The position numbers and the translations under genes were made by a program. From the NCBI GenBank assembly GCA_963712995.1, contig CAVQKH010000001.1, positions 84,511 to 148,510 of the forward strand: a stretch of DNA of 64,000 nt, read 5' to 3'. The stretch comes from GCA-003244245 sp963712995 (GTDB lineage: Bacteria; Actinomycetota; Actinomycetes; Mycobacteriales; Pseudonocardiaceae). The notes under the pieces are model-generated. The model was not told where the DNA came from. It saw nothing but the letters and a program-made list of their open reading frames with translations, and did not search any database. Below, piece after piece: positions 27,553 through 35,669 of this stretch (its first letter is position 1; each line of letters opens with the position of its first letter).

Positions 27553-27795
27553 ATGGGCAGGCACAGCAAGAAACGACGTCCGACGCTGCCGCGACGCACG
27601 GTCGAGATGGTGGACACCACCGGCACAGCGCACCTGCTGAGCGTCGCCGCGGCGGAGAACGGCCTGCCGCGGGGCCGGTACACCACGCTGTGCGGCGAGG
27701 ACGTGCTGCCCGCGGCGTTGGTCGCCCGCGAGGCTCGCTACTGCCGGTTGTGCACCCCGATCCCCACGCAGAGATCGAGGGGTTCGCGTCGATGA
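27553..27795 (+). CDS. Small Cys-pair protein, Pseudonocardiaceae type
   Basis: An 80-residue protein: MGRHSKKRRPTLPRRTVEMV, LLSVAAAENGLPRGRYTTLC, ALVAREARYCRLC. The Cys near residue 57 and the CRLC pair could bind zinc. Similar small proteins are common in this group of actinobacteria next to DUF5753/DUF397 genes. The stop overlaps the next start (ATGA), so this opens a run of four coupled small genes. The function is unknown. Confidence 0.65.
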   Translation: MGRHSKKRRPTLPRRTVEMVDTTGTAHLLSVAAAENGLPRGRYTTLCGEDVLPAALVAREARYCRLCTPIPTQRSRGSRR

Positions 27796-27902
27796 CCACC
27801 GCGACCGTGCCCACCCGTCCCGAAGCCGCCGAGCCGTCGCGGGTGATCGGAGGCAGCTGCCCGATGAGCGCCCGCCGACCGAGCACGGACCGTCCACAGT
27901 GA
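27792..27902 (+). CDS. 36-residue coupled small ORF
   Basis: ATG at 27792 overlaps the previous stop (ATGA), and its TGA overlaps the next GTG (GTGA). The peptide MTTATVPTRPEAAEPSRVIG and the rest have no recognisable fold. It is kept because both ends are coupled to its neighbours. It may only serve to pass ribosomes along. Confidence 0.4.
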   Translation: MTTATVPTRPEAAEPSRVIGGSCPMSARRPSTDRPQ

Positions 27903-28084
27903 GCTCCCCCACCGACGAGGCGTGCCCGGGATGCGGGACCACCACCGGCGTGCAGCCGACCAGCGGCACCTCACCCAAGGTCCACGCATGGTCGTGCACG
28001 GCGTGCGGATTGGACTGGGCGATCACGGTGGTCAACCCACACCTGCGGGACCGGTTGCTCGCGCTGGCCGAGCGTGCCCGGTGA
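27899..28084 (+). CDS. Small zinc-ribbon protein
   Basis: A 61-residue protein with two CxxC pairs, ACPGCGTTT near residue 9 and WSCTACGLDW near residue 34, a typical zinc ribbon. It ends NPHLRDRLLALAERAR. GTG start and TGA stop both overlap neighbours by four bases. The function is unknown; nucleic-acid binding or protein binding are usual for such ribbons. Confidence 0.6.
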   Translation: MSSPTDEACPGCGTTTGVQPTSGTSPKVHAWSCTACGLDWAITVVNPHLRDRLLALAERAR

Positions 28085-28320
28085 GCCGTCCCGCCCGGTC
28101 GTGGGTGCTCTCGCCGCTGGATGGCGCCGTGCATCTGCTCAGGCCCGAGGGTGAGCACCCGCCCGGCGTGCTCCAGGCACGCTGCGGGCACCTCCTGCCC
28201 ACGACCATCCCGCAGTGCGGCCAGCCGCCACCCGGCTCGCCGTGTGAGGGCTGTCGGCAGATCTTCGTTGCGGACCTCACCGCCCCCAGATCCCGGCAGG
28301 CCGATCAACCTCGGTGCTGA
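28081..28320 (+). CDS. Small Cys/His-rich protein
   Basis: A 79-residue protein starting at GTG in a GTGA overlap (MSRPARSWVLSPLDGAVHLL). It has RCGHLLPTTIPQCG and PCEGCRQIFVAD, giving four Cys and one His that could hold zinc. It ends the four-gene small operon. A 55-base piece of this gene (28218-28272) is repeated in a remnant at 45978-46032. Confidence 0.55.
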   Translation: MSRPARSWVLSPLDGAVHLLRPEGEHPPGVLQARCGHLLPTTIPQCGQPPPGSPCEGCRQIFVADLTAPRSRQADQPRC

Positions 28321-28329
28321 GGTTTCGCC

Positions 28330-28490
28330 GCACCCACGGGTCGCCGAGGCCTCCAAGGAGGACCCGGATCCCAGCGTCCTGAGGTCAATCCTGGTGAGCA
28401 GTACGGCATCGGTGAAATCGCGCGCGCGTGGTGGCGTCGCCCCGATCGATCATCGTCACGATCTTCTCCGCGAGCACGGTCTCGATCTTC
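28330..28490 (-). pseudogene. AbiEii-like toxin remnant
   Basis: On the minus strand TVLAEKIVTMIDRGDATTRA is followed, after a one-base shift, by ARDFTDAVLLTRIDL. That is the C-terminal signature of AbiEii/AbiGii nucleotidyltransferase toxins (LAEKxxTMIxRGxANTRxRDFxD). The catalytic N-terminal domain and the AbiEi partner are absent. Together with 28321-28695, this stretch has no intact gene. Confidence 0.55.
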
Positions 28491-28569
28491 CTGGGCCGAC
28501 GGTACCGCCGTAAGCGGCGGCGCGCGCCGCTTCGCGAGGAGGTTGTCCGTCCACCGCGGGACGATAACG

Positions 28570-28640
28570 GGAAAGGAGAGTACCCACTCCTTTCCACTCT
28601 CAACGTATAGCGCACCGGGGGTCTTGCGGCAAGACCCGGG
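28570..28640. promoter_or_regulatory. Two hairpins upstream of the glycosyltransferase
   Basis: First hairpin: GGAAAGGAG (28570-28578) pairs with CTCCTTTCC (28587-28595), loop of 8. Second: GGGTCTTG-CGG-CAAGACCC at about 28618-28636. Both are perfect stems, 56-120 bases before the glycosyltransferase start. The first hides a GGAGA Shine-Dalgarno-like core. They could end upstream transcription or form a leader structure. Confidence 0.5.
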
Positions 28641-28695
28641 TCGTGCCGCAGAATTGCCGGCCGAGGCCAGAACCTGCGGAAATGGGAGTCGCGAA

Positions 28696-29925
28696 ATGCG
28701 GGTGTTGTTGTCGACGTATGGGTCGCGCGGGGACGTCGAACCGCTGGTGGGACTCGCGGTGCGGTTGCGGGCGCTCGGCGCGGAGGTGCGGGTGTGCGCG
28801 CCGCCGGACTTCGCGCAGCGGTTGGCCGGTGTCGGCGTGCTGATGGTGCCGGTCGGCCAGTCGGCACGCGAGCTGACGACCGCGGCGCCGCCACCGTCAT
28901 CCCTGCCCCGGCGCGCGGCCGAGTTGATCGCCAGCCAGTTCGACGCGGTCACCGCGACGGCCAAGGGATGTGACGCGTTGGTGGCGACCGGCGTGATGCC
29001 GGCCGCGGCCGGCGCGCGGTCGGTGGCCGAGAAACTGGGCATCCGCTCCGTGTCCGTGACCTTCCAACAGCTCACCCTGCCCTCGCCGCACCACCCGCCG
29101 CTGGCGTATCCGGGCCGACCGTTCCCACCGGAGGTGACCGACAACCGGGTGCTATGGGACCTGGACGCCCAGAGCATCAACGCGCTTTTCGGTGCGGCGC
29201 TCAACACCCACCGGGCCTCGATCAGCCTGCCACCGGTGGACAACGTCCGCGACTACGTCATCGGTGACCAGCCGTGGCTGGCGACGGACCCGATCCTGGA
29301 CCCGTGGCAGGAGACGCCGGACCTCGACGTCGTCCAGACCGGCGCGTGGATCCTGCCCGACCAACGCCCACTCCCGGCCGAGTTGGTGGCGTTCCTGGAC
29401 GCCGGCACACCACCGGTGTACGTGGGCTTCGGCAGCATGCCCATGCGCGCCTCGAAGGACATCGCCCAGGTGGCCATCGAGGCGATCCGCGCGCAGGGCC
29501 GCCGCGCACTCGTCTCCCACGGCTGGGCCGACCTGGCCCTGATCGACGACCGGGACGACTGCTTCGCCATCAGCGAGGTCAACCAGCAGGCACTGTTCGC
29601 CCGGGTCGCCGCCGTCGTGCACCACGGCGGCGCGGGCACCACGACAACGGCCACCCGGGCCGGCGCGCCTCAGGTGGTGATACCCCAGGCGGTGGACCAG
29701 CCGTACTGGGCCGGCCGGGTGACCGAGCTGGGCATCGGCACGGCACACGACGGCCCGACTCCGACCACCGAGTCCCTCTCCGCCGCACTCAGGACCACCC
29801 TGACCCCCGAGACCCGCGCACGAGCGAGGGCCGTGGCCGGCACGATCCGCACCGACGGGACGACCGTGGCCGCGACACTGCTGCTCGACGCGCTCAGCCG
29901 AGAAAGGCCGCCAGTGCCCGCGTGA
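28696..29925 (+). CDS. GT1-family glycosyltransferase (antibiotic/macrolide type)
   Basis: A 409-residue GT-B enzyme. The start MRVLLSTYGSRGDVEPLVGL matches glycopeptide and macrolide glycosyltransferases. The C-terminal domain has PPVYVGFGSMPM, then VAAVVHHGGAGTTTTATRAG and PQVVIPQAVDQPYWAGRVTE, the nucleotide-sugar site. It would attach a sugar to a small lipophilic acceptor such as a polyketide, drug or sterol. No biosynthetic cluster surrounds it, so inactivation of foreign macrolides or a scattered tailoring role are both possible. The ATG at 28696 follows GGGAG by six bases. Confidence 0.88.
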   Translation: MRVLLSTYGSRGDVEPLVGLAVRLRALGAEVRVCAPPDFAQRLAGVGVLMVPVGQSARELTTAAPPPSSLPRRAAELIASQFDAVTATAKGCDALVATGVMPAAAGARSVAEKLGIRSVSVTFQQLTLPSPHHPPLAYPGRPFPPEVTDNRVLWDLDAQSINALFGAALNTHRASISLPPVDNVRDYVIGDQPWLATDPILDPWQETPDLDVVQTGAWILPDQRPLPAELVAFLDAGTPPVYVGFGSMPMRASKDIAQVAIEAIRAQGRRALVSHGWADLALIDDRDDCFAISEVNQQALFARVAAVVHHGGAGTTTTATRAGAPQVVIPQAVDQPYWAGRVTELGIGTAHDGPTPTTESLSAALRTTLTPETRARARAVAGTIRTDGTTVAATLLLDALSRERPPVPA

Positions 29926-30075
29926 ACCACGCGGGATCGTCGAGCCAGGGAAGCGCTGGGTGGCCGCGGGCTGCACCGCCAACTCGGCATGCTCGAAGAG
30001 ACCGGCACACTCGGCGGCGTTCCGCGGCGGCAGCCCGACATCGTACTCACCGGCGAGCAACAGCACCGGCTTCCA
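29894..30075 (-). pseudogene. C-terminal remnant of alpha/beta hydrolase
   Basis: The minus strand encodes PVLLLAGEYDVGLPPRNAAE and LFEHAELAVQPAA, then after a shift near 29965 GHPALPWLDDPAWFTRALAA and FLG-stop. That is the last quarter of a proline-iminopeptidase-like hydrolase, with the catalytic Asp (GEYDVG) and the His (GHPALPW). The upstream three quarters are gone and replaced by the CRISPR array. It overlaps the glycosyltransferase 3' end by 32 bases. Confidence 0.65.
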
Positions 30076-30161
30076 AGATCATTCTGTTAGGAGTTCTCAA
30101 GCACGAGACGCTCGTGACAGGCCGTGCCGGCAACCACCCGCAGGGCGTCGACTAGACCGAA

Positions 30162-33100
30162 GTTTCGATCCTCGCCCGGCGCATTGACCGGGCGCTGCAC
30201 CCGCACCGGCAGGCTCTCACCCGCGATCTTGCGGTTGTTGCGATCCTCGCCCGGCGCATTGACCGGGCGCTGCGGCGGCCGGCATCATCGGATCCCCTGC
30301 CGACCGCGTTGTTGCGATCCTCGCCCGGCGCTTTGGCCGGGCGCTGCCACCCCCAGCTCACTCAAGGACTCACGCCTCGCCCGTTGCGATCCTCGCCCGG
30401 CGCTTTGGCCGGGCGCTGCCGGGCATCTTCTTGCCTTCATCAGTCAAGGCCCAGTTGCGATCCTCGCCCGGCGCTTTGGCCGGGCGCTGCTGCGGCTGCT
30501 TCTTGGTGGGGTTGTTCCTGCTGTTGCGATCCTCGCCCGGCGCTTTGGCCGGGCGCTGCGCGCATCCGCTCGCTCTTAACCTCGGATCCATCGTGTCGTT
30601 GCGATCCTCGCCCGGCGCTTTGGCCGAGCGCTGCGGCCTCCTGGTGGATCTCCACCACGTTGTTCACATTGTTGCGATCCTCGCCCGGCGCTTTGGCCGG
30701 GCGCTGCACCGTGGTGCGGGAGTGGGGGGGTAGATGGGTAGTCGGTTGCGATCCTCGCCCGGCGCTTTGGCCGGGCGCTGCCTGCCGGAACTGTCGTCGC
30801 CCTATCGAGCTGGTTAATTGCGATCCTCGCCCGGCGCTTTGGCCGTGCTGTGATCTCGCGTGATCAGTTCCTAGAGTTGCGATCCTCGCCCGGCGCTTTG
30901 GCCGGGCGCTGCCCGAGTAGTTCGGTGGAGGTGAGCTCGTGGCGGTCTTGTTGCGATCCTCGCCCGGCGCTTTGGCCGGGCGCTGCGAATGTCAGGCTCA
31001 CCTGGAGACGCTGCAAGCGAGCGTGTTGCGATCCTCGCCCGGCGCTTTGGCCGGGCGCTGCGATGGTGGCGATCTCCCCGCGGCGCATCAGGTCGTAGTT
31101 GCGATCCTCGCCCGGCGCTTTGGCCGGGCGCTGCCATGCCACTTGACGTGGCGTAAAGACGGCATGTTCTTCGTTGCGATCCTCGCCCGGCGCTTTGGCC
31201 GGGCGCTGCAGCGGGTGGGCGCGGAGACGATCACATTAATGTGGCAGTTGCGATCCTCGCCCGGCGCTTTGGCCGGTCGCTGCGCGACACCGCGCCGGTC
31301 CGCCTGCTCCCGCACCGCATGTTGCGATCCTCGCCCGGCGCTTTGGCCGGGCGCTGCGGTATGAGCACGGGGATCGTGACGTACCGAGAAGGTGTTGCGA
31401 TCCTCGCCCGGCGCTTTGGCCGGGCGCTGCCCTGGGGACCAGCCCTAAGCCGCCGGAAACTCACCGAAGTTGCGATCCTCGCCCGGCGCTTTGGCCGGGC
31501 GCTGCTACCGGGGGTTGGACCGACGCGGACCGTGTCTGACGTTGCGATCCTCGCCCGGCGCTTTGGCCGGGCGCTGCCTAGCCTGTCTTGTACTTCCTGC
31601 GGCCGGTGAGAGCGTTGCGATCCTCGCCCGGCGCTTTGGCCGGGCGCTGCTTGGCGGATTACGACCCCGATACGCGCTGCTGGAGTTGCGATCCTCGCCC
31701 GGCGCTTTGGCCGGGCGCTGCTCCGCTCGTCAACAGCGGCGCTCTCCGCCTCGGGTTGCGATCCTCGCCCGGCGCTTTGGCCGGGCGCTGCGGTCTACGG
31801 GGATGGCACGTGCCAAGCGGCCGCGGATGTTGCGATCCTCGCCCGGCGCTTTGGCCGGGCGCTGCCCCACCACGCACCCACCGCGACACACCCCGGCACC
31901 CAGTTGCGATCCTCGCCCGGCGCTTTGGCCGGGCGCTGCCCCCAGCCGGAAACGAGATGTCCGGCCCGGTCACCGCCGTTGCGATCCTCGCCCGGCGCTT
32001 TGGCCGGGCGCTGCAGTCTGGCCGAGTACTGGCGTTCGGCGAAGGCGGTCGAGTTGCGATCCTCGCCCGGCGCTTTGGCCGGGCGCTGCGGCGCAGATCC
32101 GTGGTCCGTACCAGCGGTTCGTTCAGGGTTGCGATCCTCGCCCGGCGCTTTGGCCGGGCGCTGCGATGTCGGGATTCTTCACGGATCCGCCGCAGGCAGG
32201 GTTGCGATCCTCGCCCGGCGCTTTGGCCGGGCGCTGCCTGGATCCTCCGGCTCCATCGGATCGCAGGCCGCGGGTTGCGATCCTCGCCCGGCGCTTTGGC
32301 CGGGCGCTGCACCAAGACCACCCTCGCCTCCGCCGAGGCAGCCACCCAGTTGCGATCCTCGCCCGGCACTTTGGCCGGGCGCTGCCAACGCAGTGCGCCC
32401 GCTGCGGCGTGCCGCTGCGGCGGTTGCGATCCTCGCCCGGCGCTTTGGCCGGGCGCTGCGCCCACTCTGCCGGCAACCGGTGAGCAAGCCATGCGTGTTG
32501 CGATCCTCGCCCGGCGCTTTGGCCGGGCGCTGCCGAAGTGGATACGCACACGGCGCGCCTACCTTGCAGCGTTGCGATCCTCGCCCGGCGCTTTGGCCGG
32601 GCGCTGCGAGGCGAACAGTGCGAGTTCGCCGTCGTTGTCGGTGTTGTTGCGATCCTCGCCCGGCGCTTTGGCCGGGCGCTGCCCGTCGCGCACGGCCGTG
32701 TAGCTGCGGGTGAGCTTGTTGCGATCCTCGCCCGGCGCTTTGGCCGGGCGCTGCTGACCGCCGCCCAGATCCACGACGCGACGAGGTTGAGGTTGCGATC
32801 CTCGCCCGGCGCTTTGGCCGGGCGCTGCCAGGCCGGTCTGATCGACCGCGTTGACCGCCTTCACGTTGCGATCCTCGCCCGGCGCTTTGGCCGGGCGCTG
32901 CCGACCGGATTCTGGATGTTGGTGACCGACGCGACGGTGTTGCGATCCTCGCCCGGCGCTTTGGCCGGGCGCTGCCCGCGGACACGGAATCACTATCGCG
33001 GCACACGGGGGTGTTGCGATCCTCGCCCGGCGCTTTGGCCGGGCGCTGCCGTGGAGGTGGTGAAGGGAACCCAGTCCAGGTTGAGGTTGCGATCCTCGCC

Positions 33101-35246
33101 CGGCGCTTTGGCCGGGCGCTGCAGGACCCGCCGCGGGTGTGGTGGGCGCGCGGACCCAGTTGCGATCCTCGCCCGGCGCTTTGGCCGGGCGCTGCTGGTG
33201 ACTGCGAGCCCGCGTTTCTGTTCGTGTTCCAGGTTGCGATCCTCGCCCGGCGCTTTGGCCGGGCGCTGCCAGGACGCCCGGATCTGCCTTTACTGAGCAC
33301 TGAGGGAGTTGCGATCCTCGCCCGGCGCTTTGGCCGGGCGCTGCGATTCGCTGACGGTCGACTCGGTAAACGACATCCAGTTGCGATCCTCGCCCGGCGC
33401 TTTGGCCGGGCGCTGCCGTTGATCATCCCGTGTAGATTGCCGTATCGAGTCAGTTGCGATCCTCGCCCGGCGCTTTGGCCGGGCGCTGCGGCCACCTGTT
33501 CACCGCTGCCGCCGCGCTGCGCGAGGTTGCGATCCTCGCCCGGCGCTTTGGCCGGGCGCTGCACCTTGATGTAAGTGATGCCCCGGGCCGCGCGGACCGG
33601 TTGCGATCCTCGCCCGGCGCTTTGGCCGGGCGCTGCAGGCGAGACCATCCACATCGAGGGCGGCCAACCGCTTGTTGCGATCCTCGCCCGGCGCTTTGGC
33701 CGGGCGCTGCCTGGCCCTGGGCCTCACAGTGACGGGGACGGACTGGTTGCGATCCTCGCCCGGCGCTTTGGCCGGGCGCTGCCTGCGGACCGGGACCAGT
33801 CCCTGCCCAGCGTGCGGTTGCGATCCTCGCCCGGCGCTTTGGCCGGGCGCTGCCGGCGGCTAGTCCGAGCAGTCCGGCCCAAGGAGTAGTGTTGCGATCC
33901 TCGCCCGGCGCTTTGGCCGGGCGCTGCCCAGACCGACCCGGACACTGTGGTCGCCTTCGGGGGCGTTGCGATCCTCGCCCGGCGCTTTGGCCGGGCGCTG
34001 CCCGACGCCAGTTGAGCCATGCCCACAGTGAGCAGATCAGTTGCGATCCTCGCCCGGCGCTTTGGCCGGGCGCTGCTGGGTCTACCGACAGGGATAACGG
34101 TGTGGACAGTAGGGGTTGCGATCCTCGCCCGGCGCTTTGGCCGGGCGCTGCCGCGGCCCGGACCGCGCTGATCGGGTCGCAGTACGCGTTGCGATCCTCG
34201 CCCGGCGCTTTGGCCGGGCGCTGCTGCGGATCCTCTGGGTGGTCGCCGGCCCACTCGCTGTTGCGATCCTCGCCCGGCGCTTTGGCCGGGCGCTGCGGCC
34301 GCGGCGAATGATGTACGCACCACCAGCGCTCAGTTGCGATCCTCGCCCGGCGCTTTGGCCGGGCGCTGCAGGGTGGACGGTGACACCTGATGGCGGGCAG
34401 GACTAGTTGCGATCCTCGCCCGGCGCTTTGGCCGGGCGCTGCCGACCTGAGCTACTACAGCGTCTATTGGCGGTACCAGTTGCGATCCTCGCCCGGCGCT
34501 TTGGCCGGGCGCTGCCATGGCACCCATCGTTCCCCGTCGCTGGCCCGCTCGTTGCGATCCTCGCCCGGCGCTTTGGCCGGGCGCTGCATGTGGGCACGTC
34601 CCCGCGATCACCTCCGGCTGCGTCGTTGCGATCCTCGCCCGGCGCTTTGGCCGGGCGCTGCTGGATGTCGTTGCGGAGTCGAGCGGGCCGGAACGCAGTT
34701 GCGATCCTCGCCCGGCGCTTTGGCCGGGCGCTGCTCTTGAGCAGGCCCAGCGTCTCACAGGTCTGCATCTCGTTGCGATCCTCGCCCGGCGCTTTGGCCG
34801 GGCGCTGCAGTCACTCCAGTGGAGGCACCACGTGACAACGATGGGTTGCGATCCTCGCCCGGCGCTTTGGCCGGGCGCTGCTTCCTCGGCAGGAGCAGGT
34901 AGCGAGCATGTCCGGGGTTGCGATCCTCGCCCGGCGCTTTGGCCGGGCGCTGCTGAGACAACCAGGATCAGTGGTGTCTTGGCTGATCTGTTGCGATCCT
35001 CGCCCGGCGCTTTGGCCGGGCGCTGCCCGCGACCATCGCAGGGGAACTCGCGTCGTGGGCGTTGCGATCCTCGCCCGGCGCTTTGGCCGGGCGCTGCCGA
35101 CCCCTCAATCCGGCACTGCCCAATTGATCTAGGAGTTGCGATCCTCGCCCGGCGCTTTGGCCGGGCGCTGCGTTATCGCTGCCGGTATGGGTGTGACCGA
35201 GTCCTACGTGTTGCGATCCTCGCCCGGCGCTTTGGCCGGGCGCTGC
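30162..35246 (-). CRISPR. Type I-C CRISPR array, about 70 repeats of 37 bp
   Basis: By hand count there are 70 repeats and 69 spacers. On the plus strand each repeat starts GTTGCGATCC, has the perfect 8-base stem CGCCCGGC / GCCGGGCG with loop GCTTTG, and ends GGGCGCTGC. Spacers are 32-38 bases, mostly 34-38. Transcription is taken to be on the minus strand, from the cas2 side. In that direction the stem is followed by exactly 11 bases, AGGATCGCAAC, the size of the Cas5c-made 5' handle. The two leftmost repeats (30162, 30237) have CATTGACC in the loop and 30162 also has GTTTCG, as expected for old, leader-distal units. Variants also occur at 30598, 31247 and 32349, and the repeat at 30817 is damaged and followed by a shortened unit. 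Confidence 0.97.
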
Positions 35247-35327
35247 CCTGGATGACCAGGGTGTACCACGGAAAGTGATCGGAGACGAATGAAGTATCTC
35301 AGATGGCGGAAGGACACGCCGACGCGA
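35247..35327 (-). promoter_or_regulatory. CRISPR leader
   Basis: The 81 bases between the newest repeat and the terminator hairpin after cas2 are relatively AT-richer (AATGAAGTATCTCAG). A six-base inverted repeat, CCCTGG-ATGA-CCAGGG, begins on the last base of the repeat (35246-35261). This is where the array promoter and integration signals should lie. The assignment rests on position and on repeat decay at the opposite end. Confidence 0.6.
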
Positions 35328-35374
35328 GGTTCGGAACCTACCGGCGTGGCACGCGACGCTGGAGGTTCCGAACC
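35328..35374. terminator. Hairpin between cas2 and the leader
   Basis: GGTTCGGAACCT (35328-35339) pairs perfectly with AGGTTCCGAACC (35363-35374), extended inward by CC/GG past a bulge. It starts four bases after the cas2 stop. There is no T-run, as is common in high-GC actinobacteria. It probably ends the cas transcript before the array. The same element occurs at 26255-26314. Confidence 0.65.
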
Positions 35375-35378
35375 CGGA

Positions 35379-35669
35379 TTAGATGATCATGGGGCCCTCG
35401 TGGATCGGGATCACCGCGGCGCCGAGATGGTGGGTGGTCCGGAACGTGCTGCGGGTGAGGTGGTAGATGCGGACGCTGTCCTGGGCGGCATCGATGATGT
35501 CGAGGAGTTGCGCTTCGAGAAGGAGCCGTTGCGCTGGGCTGCAGACGATCTCGAAGACCGACTTCTGGACGCGGTAACCGTAGCCTTCGCAGGCTTTGGC
35601 GACCCGGCGAAGCCTGCGTTCTCCTTCCCGGGTGGTGGTGTCGACGTCGTAGGTGAGGAGCAGTTCCAT
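35379..35669 (-). CDS. cas2: Cas2, CRISPR adaptation endonuclease
   Basis: A 96-residue ferredoxin-fold protein, MELLLTYDVDTTTREGERRL, with the conserved Asp after YDV. It has RVQKSVFEIVCSPAQRLLLE (the family's QxSVFE motif) and ends AVIPIHEGPMII. With Cas1 it inserts new spacers at the leader end. The ATG at 35669 overlaps the cas1 stop (TGATG). The frame continues open upstream, but that part belongs to cas1 in another frame. Confidence 0.95.
   Translation of the reverse strand: MELLLTYDVDTTTREGERRLRRVAKACEGYGYRVQKSVFEIVCSPAQRLLLEAQLLDIIDAAQDSVRIYHLTRSTFRTTHHLGAAVIPIHEGPMII

Noticed and set aside
28305..29243. 312-codon minus-strand frame opposite the glycosyltransferase
   Set aside because: It is a shadow of the glycosyltransferase. 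Only its last part, in a different frame, carries the AbiEii-like remnant.
30162..35246. Array transcribed on the plus strand from the left end
   Set aside because: Decayed repeats are at the left, cas2 and the leader-like segment at the right, and the minus-strand repeat ends in the I-C-like handle AGGATCGCAAC.
30124..35278. Long open frames in all frames with repeated RSSPGALAGRC, DPRPALWPGAA or ILARRFGRAL
   Set aside because: They are translations of the CRISPR repeat. The repeat plus typical spacer lengths happen to keep frames open in GC-rich DNA; they are not genes.
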